Shown here piece after piece: positions 1-12,890 of a DNA stretch of 64,000 nucleotides. The notes beneath the pieces are model-generated. The model was not told where the DNA came from. It did not search any database and worked only from the letters and a program-made list of their open reading frames with translations. The first letter of the stretch is position 1, and every line of letters starts with the position of its first letter. The position numbers and the translations under genes were made by a program. The stretch is from Cryptomeria japonica (lineage: Eukaryota; Streptophyta; Pinopsida; Cupressales; Cupressaceae): contig NC_081413.1 of the NCBI RefSeq assembly GCF_030272615.1, positions 142,015,872 through 142,079,871 of the forward strand. The letters are read 5' to 3'.

Positions 1-2
1 GG

Positions 3-627
3 CAGATCACACAGAATGGTGTTACACCTCATAATCTGGCATCTAGCGACCCTCCTCTGACAAACCTGGATAAGGAGATTGAGAATGATTGTAGAGCAAG
101 AGAAACCCTCTTGTGTGCACTTTCTTATCAACAAATAATGGGATTAATTGACAAATCATCTAGAAAGGCTATATGGGATAATTTGAAGACTCTTAATGAA
201 GGTGACCCTACTATGAAGATTGCTAAACTTGATGGCTACCGGGTGAGATATGAGAATATGAAGATGGAAGAAGATGAAAGGATTACTGCATTCATGGAAA
301 TGCTAAATGAGATTGTTATGGGAATTCAATATTATGGTGGAACTCTAAGTGAAGATGAAATTGTTTTTTAAAGTTCTGAGAGCCCTACCATCGGCTTACA
401 AGATGAAGGCTACTGCTATTAATGAGTTGAGAACAATGACTAATACATCTATCAACATAGATACCTTGGTTAGGAAATTATCTGCTTTTGAGCTTGAAGA
501 ATTTGGACCTTCTGGAGCTATGAAGACTGAACCTTCTTTTCATGTATCTGCATCCACAACCGGTAAGCAAGATTGGAAATATTTATATGCAAAGGAATTG
601 GATGATATGAAGAGAGAAGATGATGAG
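3..627 (+). pseudogene. copia gag remnant (UBN2-type), element A
   Basis: Capsid-like Gag. The frame is open from base 3 and reads through ALSYQQIMGLIDKSS and the AKLDGYRVRYENMKMEEDE stretch typical of plant copia gag (UBN2/DUF4219 group). It then shifts frame near 365 and continues as FKVLRALPSAYKMKA and LVRKLSAFELEEFG. The end of the conserved gag part (LYAKELDDMKREDDE) runs straight in frame into RT at about 628, so the zinc knuckle has been deleted. The N-terminus is outside the window. Non-functional. Confidence 0.85.
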
Positions 628-1825
628 TTTTATCAGATGGATGTTAAGTGTGCATTTTTGAATGGGGATCTTGATGAAGAAGTTTACATAAAGAAACCTG
701 ATGGTTTTTCACTATCAGATGATAAAAAATGGTTTGCAAGATAAGAAAAGATTTATATGGATTGAAATAGGCACCGAGAGTTTGGTATGCAAGGTTGGAT
801 AAATATCTTTTGAAGCTTGGTTTTACTAAGGGTAATGCTGACAATAATTTATATTATAAGATCACTGATGATGATTTACTGATTATTAAAGTATTTGTTG
901 AGATAAGTTGTGCATGGAATTTTCTAAGAATATGGAGAAGGAATTTGAAATGTCTATGATTGGGGAAATGAAATTTTTCTTAGGTTTGCAGATTACTCAG
1001 ATTGATAAACGTATTTTCATCTGTCAAACTAAGTATTCTAGGGAATTGTTGAAGAAATTTGGTATGGGAGATTCTAAACTAGTAAGTACTCCTATGGTTA
1101 CAAGTGAGAAATTGACAAGGAAATATGTTTCTGCACCGGTTAATCCTACAAGATACAAATATATGATTGGAGGCCTTCTTTATTTGAATCAAACTAGGGT
1201 TGACATAATGAATGTTGTTTGTATTGCATCTAGATTTCATAGTTATTCTATAGAAAATCATGAGAGGGAGGTGAAAAGGATTTTTAGATACTTGTAAAGC
1301 ACATCTAAATATGGTTTATGGTACCTTGAGGATGATGACTTTACTTTATGTGCATATATAGATGGTGATTGGGCTGGAGATGTTGATGACCAAAAAAGTA
1401 CTTCTGGTGGAGCTTTCTTTCTTGGAAATAAGTTGGTTTCATGGACCAACAAGAAACAATCATGTACTTCTTTATCTACTGTTGAAGCTGAGTATGTTGC
1501 TGTTGCTACTAACTATATAGAGGTTCTATGGATAAAGCAAATGTTGAAGGATATCAAAGTACATTGCACGAGACCAATAGTTATTCACTATGATAACTCT
1601 GTTGCTATTGATATATCAAAGAATCTGGTATTTCACTCTAAGAAAAAGCACATATCTATCAAGTATAACTTTTTGAAGGATAAGGTGGAAGAAAATGAAG
1701 TTAGACTGGTTTATGTGAACACTAAAGAGAAGATTGCAAATATTTTCACTAAACCTTTACCTAAAGAATCATTTGATTACCAGAGAGATAGGTTAGGGGT
1801 TTTTGCCCCTCCAGTAGAAAACTGA
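628..1825 (+). pseudogene. copia reverse transcriptase and RNase H remnant, element A
   Basis: Starts at the RT core motif YQMDVKCAFLNGDLDEEVYI. It continues through the linker residues KDLYGLK.AP, the EMKFFLGLQI block and the KYSRELLKKFGM block, into RNase H (STVEAEYVAVATNYIEVLW, then YDNSVAIDISKN and SKKKHISIKYNFLKD), ending near FTKPLPKESF. The YVDD catalytic site near 890-905 is damaged (read as VFVEI). There are at least two frameshifts plus stops. The protein would have copied element RNA into DNA. Upstream domains are absent because of the gag-RT deletion. Confidence 0.88.
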
Positions 1826-2221
1826 TTGATGTGTTTTGGCATCAGTCCAGTATGTATTATGAGAGATATTATTCATTCCGGCATTGATGTGGGGATGCTA
1901 CTGCTCAGGGGGAGTAATTAGCTTTGTGATTCAATTTTTTTTTCTTTGATATTTATGTTAGACTTTTGGCATTGATGTCAAAGGGGGAGAGATATTGATT
2001 TGAAAAAGAATTGTATACATTAGGGAGAGATATGTGTAATTCAGAGCTTTACAGAGATATCATTCACTGCGAGAGTTTGGTCTTTGTTTCAAAATTTCAT
2101 TGCTATATCTTTATGTGGGAGATTGTTCGCTATCTTCCATTGGGGGAGACTTGTTTGGCATTTCTTGGTACTTAGATGTTTTTTAACATCTAGTGTTGCC
2201 ATCAATTCCAATGAGGGAGAT
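1826..2221 (+). other. 3' untranslated region and polypurine tract of copia A
   Basis: Non-coding stretch between RNase H and the 3' LTR. It contains several G/A-rich tracts of the form GGGGGAGA (near 1908, 1983 and 2145). The last one, GAGGGAGAT, directly abuts the LTR start TGTTGG and is the expected plus-strand primer. Confidence 0.7.
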
Positions 2222-3442
2222 TGTTGGCCATTTGGAGGAATTGATTATGTGTTACATTGATGTTTTATCATTGATGTCAACACTAGCTCTTTTGGATTCT
2301 TTAACGATACTCTTCTGGTCCTAGTAGGTTGAGTAATTTCTGGATTGGTTTGGATACGACATGATCCAATATGCTCTGGTATGATTTGGTTATGGAATTG
2401 GCTTATTCATGATACTCATGTTCATATTCATTTAGTTTGATTTGGTCTGGTGATTAGATGCTATCCTAATTGCTTGAAAGCTTGGTTTGAGGTTCTGGTG
2501 AGGGTTTCACCAGCAGAGCTTTGCTGAAGATCTTTGATGATATGCATAAGTGGTGTTGGTTCAACTTTTGGTGGAGTTTCAGGATGCTGATGGTGATCAT
2601 GTTCAAGACTTGGTGGGTGGAGATCATTTATTTAGCATGTGGACCTATATTGGGTCCCGGTTGATCTAGGTTATGAACCGGCTTAATGTAACGTGTGGAT
2701 AGGTCCTCTCGATATGTTTCTAGGATGTCTTAGGTGTTGGATATTGTTTGTTTGGTGTAAAACTAACATGTTTTGTAATTATCTAGTTGGTTAATTGTCT
2801 AGTGGCTGGCCTGATTATTTATGGTCAAGGGTTTATATATATATGATGTAAGATCTCATTGTAGATCATGATGCCATATGGTTAGGGAATGTGATATGGA
2901 TATGTAATGTGTGAGTAATGTAATATCATTCAGGCAAAGGATTTGGTTGATCATTGGAGATCAAATTGGGTTTATGTAAGAGTATTTAGTCCTCCGGTAT
3001 TGATCTTAACCGAAACTGTACTCAGGCATATGAGATGCTATCTTTGCAGTTCATTCATTCTTTTGGATTGTTGTTTGGATTTCTATGTAGTCAGTGAGAC
3101 TCCTTTTGTGATGAGCAGTGCACTTTAGGCTGTTGGCTTTCGTGCAAGTGCAGGCCCTTCAATTGTAATTCATATACTTACTGCAAAAGTATTATATAAC
3201 TGTGGGTAGGCTTCTCACCATGGTTTTTCCCTTTATCGAGTTTTCCACATATAAATCTTGGTGTCATGTGGATGCTATTTATTCTCTAATTATTGTTTAT
3301 GCTTAATTGGTTTAACTACTATTCTAGTATTAATGTTTTGGGTTCCGGTATTAAAGTTTTTAATTGATAAATGTTTTGGTAATCTGTGACAACTGATTCA
3401 ACCCCCTCTCAGTTGTCTTTCAGTTATTTGAACTATCTAACA
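2222..3442 (+). repeat. 3' LTR of copia A
   Basis: Begins TGTTGG after the polypurine tract and ends ...CTAACA. Length is 1221 bp. Near its end is the tract TTCAACCCCCTCTCAG, also seen at the LTR ends of C (32145-32160), J and K. The right border is exact because chromovirus integrase sequence resumes at 3443. Confidence 0.85.
2832..2845 (+). promoter_or_regulatory. TATA-like box in copia A LTR
   Basis: TTTATATATATATG about 610 bp into the LTR, a plausible U3 core promoter. Position and composition are the only support. Confidence 0.4.
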
Positions 3443-5290
3443 TATGTCTCTCCTCATTCCTACCCAAAAGTAAAGTTGTCTCAAGTTTGCGTGCATCTTC
3501 TTGACACCAGGATGTGTCAAGTAAGGTACACGATGGGCCTCTATCATGATCAATTTTTGGTCCATTGGATGGCGAAACATAAATGCATACCATGTGTCTA
3601 AGAATGCCATATGTGTCTACTAATTAGCCTGTATATCTGCCCTCCAAGGCTCTACTCGATGCTATCTCTGAGCTAACCTCTTGGTACCATGTATTTGCTG
3701 GTAGTGCACTAAGAATGTGAGTCCTCAAATCCACCTCCAAAGTCACTGTTGATAACTCATGTCTCCTGCGGCTCAGTGCATTAGCTACCATATTCTCCTT
3801 ACCCTAGATGAACTTCACCTTGAAGTCATACTCACACAAGAACTCCATCCAAGGCCTTGGCCTAGCATTCATATTCATATGTGTAAATATATACTGTAAA
3901 CTGCGGTGATCCATGTGCAGCTTGAACCAGTTCCCTCAGAGAAAATGCCTCTAATGAACCAATGCATGTACTACTGCCACTAACTCAAGATCATGAGTGG
4001 GGTAGTTCAACTCATGATCCTTGATTTTTCACAACTCATAGGCTATCACGAGCTAGCATTCTGCATCAATAATGCTCCTAGACCCTCAAATGAAGCATCA
4101 GTATACACCACAAAGTCACCTAAGGGATTTGAAACTGCAAGAACCACTGCACTGGTCAACTTCTCCTTAAGTTTCCTAAAGGTTGCCTAACAATTCTCTA
4201 ACCAAATGATTTTCTTCCCTTTCCTCTGAAGAAAAGTAATGGGGTAAGAGATTCGAGAGAAATCCTGCACATATCTATGGTAATAACCATCTAAATCCAT
4301 GAAACTGCGCACCTCACCCATATTAGTGGGTGTCGGCCAATCCACTATCGCTTGAATTTTCAAGGGATCAACTGTGATACCCTCTCTAGAAATGACATGG
4401 CCCAAGTATCTGACTTCTGACCAAAAAAACTCTCACTTCGCCAGATTGGCATATAGCTGATTCTCCCTACGACACTGCAAGACCTATCTAACATGATCCT
4501 CATGCTCCTCCACTGACCCATAATAAATTAAAATGTCATCCAAGAAAACCAGCACAAATCTATCCAAGTATGTCCTGAACACACCATTCATCAGGCTTAT
4601 GAAGATAGATGGTGCATTCATGAGACCGAATGGCACAACTGTAAACTCATAGTGCCCATACCTAGTGCAAAAAGTTGTACAATATATATCTGCCTCATGG
4701 ATCCTTAACTGATGATATCTAGACTTAAGGTCAATTTAAGTAAAGACCTTTGCATCCTTAATCTACTCAAATAAGTCATGTATATGAGTCAAGGGGTACT
4801 TATTCTTCATCGTCACCTTATTCAGTTGTCTATAATCAATGCACAATTAGAGAGAACCATCCTTCTTCTTCACAGATAACACTGGTGCACCCCACAAGGA
4901 TACACTAGGATAGATTCATCCCCTTTCTAACAACTCCTCAAGATGAACTCTCAACTCACTCAACTCCTAAGTGGTCATCTTGTACGGAGCCCTAGAGATA
5001 GGCTCAGCTCCTAACAAAAGATCAATCCTAAAATATATATCTCACTATGGAGGCATACCTAGAACCTTAGTGGGGAATACATCTGCGAACTCCTAAAGGA
5101 TAGGATGCTCCTGCAATAAATCCTTTGTAATAATCTCCTCATCCACATCCCTCAACGTAACTGCAAAAATCTGACAACCCTTACGATCACATCTTTTCAT
5201 CTGTATGGCGGAAATCATGCAAAGAGAGATAGGCTTCTAAATGCCTACAATATCCACACTCTTCCCGCTGTCATCTACACACTGCACCCT
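3443..5290 (-). pseudogene. chromovirus RT - RNase H - integrase N-terminal remnant
   Basis: Minus-strand pol. RT shows the catalytic block [14 protein letters not shown] (about 4570-4530) and then GHVISREGITVDPLKIQAI and RSFMDLDGYYHRYVQDFSRI (4405-4200). RNase H follows at about 4190-3850. The integrase zinc region (about 3840-3443) matches the copy at 14400-14060. Many stops, for example at TAG/TAA codons in the RT. It is truncated at 3443 by copia A, so the integrase core lies outside the window. Confidence 0.87.
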
Positions 5291-5308
5291 CTTGCTCCTA
5301 CAATCTAT

Positions 5309-5644
5309 CTATTCCTTGTGTAACCCAAGCCAATCCATTCCAAGAACCATGTCGTAGGAACCCAAGGGAATAATACGTAGATCCACTAAGGTATAAAAAT
5401 ATCCCAATACTAGAGGACACCTAAGTACAAGGGAATCCTCTATGGCTCTGGCTCCTGTGGCTAGCCCTACCTGCCACCTATCATCCTGCTTTGTCATAGC
5501 AAGCCCACATCTCTCTACCAAATAAGAAGAAATAAATGAATCTGATTCTCCTGAATCAAATAACATGGAACAAAGGGTACCACCTATCACACCTGATGTC
5601 TCCACAACTGGGGCCTGGTGCATGACTTGATGGTTATTTACCAC
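5309..5644 (-). pseudogene. chromovirus aspartic protease remnant
   Basis: An open stretch of 111 codons with the retropepsin signature LFDSGESDSFISS (normally LFDTGAS in this family), then ALGxRA-like and VLGMDWLGLH motifs. VLGMDWL is diagnostic for Ty3/gypsy protease. It sits between the gag zinc knuckle and RT in the expected order. The protease would mature the Gag-Pol polyprotein. No separate start is expected because it is part of the polyprotein. Confidence 0.85.
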
Positions 5645-5649
5645 TACAA

Positions 5650-6938
5650 ATACTTAGTGAGACCTACCTGAATCTCCAATAGTGAGCTCTAATGGTGCTA
5701 CCCTCTACTATCATGATGTCTATGATATATGCTGAGGACAATGAACTACTATGTGTCCCTGCTATCCACATGTGAGACATCCTCTCCTATCATGTACCCT
5801 ACTACCCGATGTAGCACTCAACTGCTAAACACTGCCTCTACTAGAGGTTGGTTGTGAAATTTGAGATGGATGAGAAGGAGCAGGTCTCCTATTATGTTGT
5901 TGATGTCTACAACTTCTATCAGCCAAAAATCTAGCACCTCTCACAAAATTCTGACCCTATGACTGTCTCCTCTTAAATTGTTGGCTACTACGGAAAGAGG
6001 TGGGGTGGCTCCTAGCCACACTTACAGACTACTCCTAAGAACATCTAATAGTTGTACCTATAACTGGAGCACTAGCTACCTACCCTCCTCTAGTACCTCT
6101 TGTACTCGAAGAGTGATTCTCCTCTGCAATCCTCGCCTTCTCTATGACGACCTCTAAAGTCTTAGGTTCGTGCATACAAACCTCCCTGCCAATGTAGTCT
6201 CTGAGTTCCCACACAAAGTTTTGTACGAGAATCACCTCATCCTCTACTATCCCTGCATATTGTCTAAGATCAAATAACTTCTGCTTATACTCATCTACTG
6301 TCATCCTATTCTGCCTCAGGTTGTGGAACACATCAACCTTATGCTGCCTCCACAACTCTAAAAGGAATCTAGTTTGGAAATGCTCTAGAAACAACTCCCA
6401 TGTAATTGTAGTAATGTCCAACTATAGCTTCCTCTCCTCAGTATGCCACCATGTGGAAGAAAAGTTGTGTAGGTGCATAATGAGACACCTAGCCTTGGTG
6501 TTACTACTATACAAATGCATAGAAAAACATTGACTCAAGTCTAGTAACCAAGTCTCTGCCTCCAAATCAGTACGTGAACCATTAAAGGTGGGAGGATGAG
6601 CTCTCAATAAATCTCTCATATGACTGACTACTATCTCCTCCTAGGAGAACGTGATTTCTCTCTCTCTCTCTCTCTCCTAATGCTCGGATTGGTGTGACTC
6701 CTCCTATCTATCTTCACCCTATCTATCCTCATCCTATCTATCCTCCTCCTTCCTTGGCCCTAAATGACCAAGAAGCTCTTGTAACACTACCCTCTAACTA
6801 TAGTATCACCTCACCACCAAGATGCTCCTAGTGCAGCTCATTGTGATGTGACTCCTCTGAAACCTTAGGGCGAGGATTCCTATGAGTCCCCATGTGACTG
6901 CCAAGATCACGTCCACGTCCTCTACACCTAGCAGACAT
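5650..6938 (-). pseudogene. chromovirus gag remnant
   Basis: The start codon is at 6938-6936, opening MSARCRGRGRDLGSH, about 190 nt after the primer binding site. The Retrotrans_gag core reads HPPTFNGSRTDLEAETWLLDL (6600 onwards, minus), then WELFLEHFQTRFLLELWRQHK and TVDEYKQKLFDLRQYAG. A zinc knuckle C-x2-C-x4-H-x4-C with one internal stop (CLTCG.QGHIVVHC) lies near 5790-5750. Several stops and a frameshift between 6900 and 6620 kill it. A CT repeat at 6657-6674 lies in the broken part. Confidence 0.85.
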
Positions 6939-7107
6939 CCTAACTAGACAAGATGCAAGGGAACAATATAAGCCATTGAACTAGGAATTACAACAAATAA
7001 ATAGAAGGGATAAAGCCACTAGGCTATCCCATGCTAAACATCTAACTAGCATAATGGGATCACGCATAACCAGAGTACCCAGTGTAGAACCCGGAATTCG
7101 TGAGTTA

Positions 7108-7122
7108 TGCTCTGATAACAAA
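7108..7122 (-). other. primer binding site, chromovirus
   Basis: Minus strand reads TTTGTTATCAGAGCA, four bases after the LTR end ACTACA. It matches the plant initiator-Met primer site TGGTATCAGAGC with changes at its start. It fixes the orientation and the LTR border. Confidence 0.75.
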
Positions 7123-7125
7123 CTA

Positions 7126-10100
7126 TGTAGTGCCCGCCAAAAAACCCTAGGGAACTTTCACTAACAACCTGGAAATGAAGTAATTTTTTGTTTGTTTACT
7201 AATTAAGTTTCCATTATACATACTCTAGGCTATGTGATTAAGAAATTAGTTCACTTAATCTTATCTTAGTGACGAATCTTAAACATTGATTGTCTATTTA
7301 TGTTCTTGACATAAGAGGAAACATGATTACATGGTCACATATAGCTCCCTAGGACATATTGACGTCACTACTTTAATTCCATACTATATGAATCCTAATC
7401 CATGCGTTAGATTTACAATCATCATGGCAATGCATGCATGCACTTAATGATTTAGCTATCATAATGTCTCCACATAAGGGTATGCTACATAGGCTTCCCT
7501 CTAATCTCTAATGCATTCTACTATCCATAATGCTTAGCAACTACATAACTACATATGAAATTAACCTCTCTATACACTAGCTCCTTCTAGGAGCCTAAAC
7601 CATTCAATTTTACAAGTCTACATGCCTTAGCCTACCTAATGCATTGCCACTTCATACTCTTTCTAGTGCATGACATTAGATGAAAAGCTTCTATCATATG
7701 CACACTACTTATGATTACACATTCTATACCTACATGATTATAATGCATCCACTAGATTATCTAACACACCATGCAATGCATCACCACTAACTCTCATCCT
7801 ACAACATGCATGCTACTAAATGCTTATGCCTTATCATGCAAAGGAAGAGCTCCTACTACCAGTATCATAATGTTTCAATTGCTTCCCACATGAAAATGTA
7901 TCACTCAAATGCCATACAACCTAATACTACCATGATGTTAACTAAACTATTTCTGCCCATACACATAATGCATTACTTATATGCCATTCAATCTATTTCT
8001 GCCATAAAATGCATGAATACTAGCTTATCTATACTTCCTTATGAACATTGACATTGTCTACACATTGATTGTTTAATTGTTTCCACCATACTCACGAGTC
8101 TATAATCATTTATAACCCTTAATGTAGTTAATCTTCTAAGTCTTTTTGTAATTCCCAGCCCCTTGGCTAATTTAGTTTCTATGATGCTAACTAATGTCTT
8201 TATTATCTATGACATGTTTTCCACCTTTATCATTAATGGCTTAATGAGGTCTTGTTTAATAGTCATTACACAAGTTTTAGAGTCTCATAGTCAAGATCTA
8301 ACATCTAATTATATTGCATCCACATATACATGAAAATACCTCATTCCAATACAAAGGTTCCTTTCATAGTTTTGAGCATAACATGATGAAAGTAAACGAA
8401 TACATCTTTTCTTCATTGCAACATGGGTCTAACTATATGTATATATATCCATTACATGTCATGATAATGTCACATAAATGTTTAATTTGTTGATCCAAGG
8501 CTATTTCCATTATGAAGACATAAGATACAACTTACTAAGTACATTACAGCATAAGCATGACAATTTCAACTCAAGTGTTCAAGTCTTTACACATGTTTAC
8601 AATGCTGTCCAAAAGGTGAAATAACCAAGAGTCTATACTCTTTTCACATGTTTATGATGCAGTCCAAAAGTGGCATAACCATTCCTAAATCAATGATACA
8701 TATGAACCATTACATAAAAATATCATATGAAGAACTCCATTGATTGCCTAAGTCTAATGTATAATCATGGATACACTTCCTGCTACTATTACATAGTCCA
8801 CATGGTCATGAGATTTACTCATCCTTTCAAATGTCTCTACACTATACATAACTTTACAACTCATATAACATGAAGTTTTAGTACATAAATCTTCTCCTTA
8901 GAATCCATAGCCATCATGAAGAAAGATCCAAGTCCACGCACAAGAAGCACAACAACAAGAAGGGAAAAAAAACCCAATGGAAAAAAGCTCCAACCACCCG
9001 ACCAATATGGAACCTACAAGGAACCACCCCCGAGCTAGGAGATATCGCTAGGTTCCAACACATCTACACCTAGGTTGACACTTAAGACCAAAGGGACTAA
9101 CACCAAGAAAGACTTCCATACACATGAACTAAACACCCAAGCAATCAACAACCAAAGTAACTCCTAGAGGCCGACACAACGTCGACATATATGCGAATGT
9201 AAGACACAAGGGAAACACATGTACAAGGGATTGTCATCACATGTCATACTAAACACAAGGCTCTTGCCTAAGGATATGCGGAGCCATCTCAACCTTTGAG
9301 AGACCAAGGGAGATTGGATTACCGTCTCCATGGTCTTCTCATGCTTAGCCTAAAACATCCTCCCTAGGACAGAGTCATGATGCACTATTAATTATTATCT
9401 TAATAATTGACTATCTACCCATTCCCATTCATTCATTAGTTATCACTTGATTAAAACAAGGTAAACTCCCTTACGTCCAAGAGGTCTGGACTTCATGCAT
9501 CCTTACAAGGAACCTCATGATAGTCCATCTCTCGTGACCCCGAGTGTCGCAAAGGAGCCCACTCCCTTACATGGACCCATAAACAACATTACAAGAGGCT
9601 TTGAGTTAAATAAGTAAATCTAAAAAAAGGCATCATACAATATCAAACCATGCATAGACACATTCTCACGAAATTCAAACATCAACATATAAGAATGGAT
9701 GAGCCTCTTGACCAAAAAGTACATAAACCAAGTTGTAACACTGCTGCAACCAAATTAAAGATAACCCAACAAGGTCTTCACACTTGTTGTCATAAAATTA
9801 GTAGCATAAACAAACCAAATTCTCATGAAAAAACATCATGAGACAACTCAAAATAACATTAAAATCTCACATTCGGGTGGTGGCATAAAAAAATGACACT
9901 GAGATCAATCTGAAATACAACATAAGCAAGATGGCCTCTGGTACCAAAATGCAACATAACACATGGTGTAGAAATGACTTCCACAAATGAATACAAAAAG
10001 AATAAGATGGGGCAACATTTAGATTATTCTTGGCCCATACTATAACTCGCAGGATTCACCCCAAATTCTTACTGAATTAATATTCCAGCAACTAAACTTG

Positions 10101-12874
10101 AACACAACCATTACATGGACTCATATGCTCAGAAACATAAAAATATCAAATAAAAAATTACATTACAAAATTCGAATTACTAAGTATATATATACATAAA
10201 ACTGCCTAGCACACTAATTATGAATAACGAATATATCAAACCCATTGAATGGGTGTTTAACTCCATTTGAATATGGAAAATTCCAAACAACAAGCGAAAC
10301 TAGATAACCATCCCAACACCAAAATGGTGTTGTTGCTGCTATGTTGTGCACCCACCATGACATGGGTGGTGCAGTGCACCCACCACATTAATGGTGGTGG
10401 TGCTGCACCCACCATGTCATGGGTGGTGCTAGACACCACCACGTCATGGTGGTGGTGTTGCACCGCCAAGCCATGAGTGGTGCTATGCACCACCACGGCA
10501 TTGGTGGTGCAGTGCACCAACCATGTCGTGGGTGGTGCTAGCACCACCACAACATGGGTGGTGTTGTTGCACCCACCATGTTATGGGGAGGGTACTATGC
10601 ACCAATGCTGTGGGGAGGGTGCTATACACCACCACAACATGGGTGGTGCTATTGCACCCACCATGCCGTGGGGAGGGTTCTAGCACCACCACAACATGGG
10701 TGGCACAACAACATCCACCATGACGTGGGTGGTGCTAGCACCAAACCCATGATATGGGTTATTCAAACATAAAAAAGAAGAAGAGAATAACGGGGAAGGG
10801 ATAACCATGGGGATACAACCCCAATCCAGAATATGGATAATGTAAAATACATTGAATCCTCCAAAATAATAAAGTTTTTATAAATACAATAACAAGGGAT
10901 CTAAAATAACAAATAATTATCATGATTACTGAATACAAGCAATAGAAAGAAACCCCAAACCATATAATTCTTTTAATTCCAATCGTGAACAGAGAAAATA
11001 TAACGAAATGCATATTTCATACACAAAATTCTTTCCAAATATCATTAAAATAATAACACCTCCAATTAATTTCAATTTACATTACAAAACATATACCTTA
11101 CAGTCACAAAGAATACACACAGGGTTCCAAAATTGAAGAAAGAGACATGAAAGAAGAATGAATAACAAGAACCAACCTCTTCCCTGAGTGATGGAAGAGA
11201 AATCTCTGATGGAGAACTTGCTCACTCCTTCTAGCAACAACTTCACCCAATTTCAAAACCAAGCTTGTAGAAAAAAACCACAAATAGCCAAAGTGTTAGC
11301 CAGACCAAAAATGAGTGCAGAAGAACAATTTGCAGAAGGATCCAAAAATGCTTTTCACGACAAGATTTTAAATCCAAAAGAAAAATACATTGAAACCCTA
11401 GCTATCCAATCAACCAATGAAAATGTTTCATTTTAAAAATATTTCCCCTTCAACTATGGCAATAAAATAAATTTATTTTTCCCATTTATTTTATGGGATT
11501 TCAAAAATCAAATCGAAATAAAAATACAAGTAAAAGTATATTATTCTCATAAACGTAATAATAACCAAAATGTTATTACGACATTATTATATAATAAATA
11601 GGGTAATTTTTTGTTATTTACCTTATTATTATTATTTCTAGTTATTTAAAATGTTGCTATTAATAAAAAATATTTAAATAATCAAACCCATAATAATTAA
11701 ATAGATTAAATTTCAACATTAAAAAATAAAGTAATTAAAATAAACAAAACAAATAATTAAATAAAGGTTAAAATCACCAATAATAAATAAAATCAATAAA
11801 GCGGAATAATTAAATAACTGAATAAATCAATCAACTAAAGACATTAATTATTAAATAAAATCTCATTAATCCAAATAAATATTAATTTAAATTCAATCGC
11901 GAGAAATAGTTAAATAATAAAAAATAGTCAAATCTTAATTAATTAAAATAACACTACCACTAATAAAATCATAGATTATTATTAAAAAATTTCTCAATCA
12001 CAATAAATCATTTATCGCCAGTTAAATAAATTAGACAATCAATTCATCACTATAATCAATAAATCGTGGTTAAATAGATTAATAATTAATCTATTCCTAT
12101 AGTCATTAAACCACAATTTAAATAAATTAAATAAACTAAATAATTAAACTCACCATGCCATATACTCACAAATCATGACGGTCGACACGATATGGCGAAA
12201 TTCGCCAAGATTGGCAACAAGTACTCAATGACAACCTAGACATAGAGTGTGGGTGGGGAACCGATGACACCTTTGAACCACATATTTGCCATCGAGAAGA
12301 GACACAGTCACACCTGTAAAGCCAGAGGAGCTCGCACCCGGTTTTCCAGGACAAATGAATGTCTTAGTACCCGCAACCCTGCAACCACAACAAAGATACA
12401 TGCGCATATATATATATACAAAAAATAGGCAAGTGGAGGGATATCGCAATGGAACATCCTTCTCACAATGAGTGATGTGACGTTGACCCCCCCACAAAGA
12501 CAGTCAAACAATATCCATACAATGAACATATAACTCATGAAACATCACATGATAAGAAAATCAAAATAGGGTTAGTATATTCATTCCATAATGAGGCATG
12601 ATCCATAAAATCAATCAAAGCAGATGATAACCAAAATTCTATTACTAACCATCTAGAAATCATATCTAGTCATGAGCAAAACCAACAACATCAATATTAT
12701 AAGATCATGTAATGTCTATCATCAAAATCATCAACTGAGAAACGTAAATAGTCATAATCAATATCCATGCATCACATAAGTCAAATCATATCTAGCATAT
12801 CCATCGCACAAAGTAAAGGTCCGATCAAGTCAATCTAAAATGAAACAAGAGTCTTCTCAAGAGTGGGCACTACA
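7126..12874 (-). repeat. 5.75-kb chromovirus LTR
   Basis: In plus coordinates it starts TGTAGTGCCCGCC and ends GAGTGGGCACTACA, so the ends form a short inverted repeat. A primer site lies on the left and a polypurine tract on the right, hence the LTR is shared. Related copies: 16598-17796 (partial), the F pieces and the G pieces. No gene is visible inside. Most of it is AT-rich, especially 11440-12160, which is near-pure A/T. A palindromic minisatellite at 10324-10760 accounts for part of its length. Open frames inside it are chance. Confidence 0.85.
10324..10760. repeat. palindromic GGTGGTGC/GCACCACC minisatellite inside the LTR
   Basis: Roughly a dozen imperfect units. Each is a small inverted repeat of the type CACCCACCATG followed by CATGGGTGGTG, separated by linkers such as CTAGCA or CTATGCA. 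Every unit could fold into a hairpin. The composition is strikingly GC-rich compared with the AT-rich LTR. It opens long frames on both strands rich in His/Thr/Val/Trp; these are artefacts of the repeat. Confidence 0.9.
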
Positions 12875-12890
12875 TCCTCCCCCCCTTGCC
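12875..12890 (-). other. polypurine tract of right-hand chromovirus internal region
   Basis: Minus strand GGCAAGGGGGGGAGGA directly abuts the LTR start TGTAGTGCCC. Its presence on the right side of the LTR, with the primer site on the left side, shows the int-LTR-int order. Confidence 0.8.

Larger units (their letters stand above)
1..3442 (+). mobile_element. Ty1/copia retrotransposon A, 3' part, internally deleted
   Basis: A copia element whose 5' LTR lies left of the window. What remains is gag, then reverse transcriptase (RT) and RNase H, a purine tract and a 3' LTR. The zinc knuckle, protease and integrase are missing between gag and RT. The LTR ends exactly where chromovirus integrase sequence resumes at 3443: the bases after it match the uninterrupted copy near 14060. 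So A inserted into the chromovirus. The other end, and the full target duplication, are outside the window. Confidence 0.9.

Noticed and set aside
10324-10760. CRISPR-like look of repeated units with spacers
   Set aside because: Units are imperfect, irregularly spaced and self-complementary, and lie inside a plant LTR with no cas genes.
10257-10772. Overlapping 66-97 codon frames on both strands rich in His, Thr, Val and Trp
   Set aside because: They come from the palindromic GGTGGTGC minisatellite, which is open in several frames by composition.
11188-11436. 82-codon frame in the chromovirus LTR
   Set aside because: No family resemblance, and the aligned region of LTR F (about 23000-23200) does not keep it.
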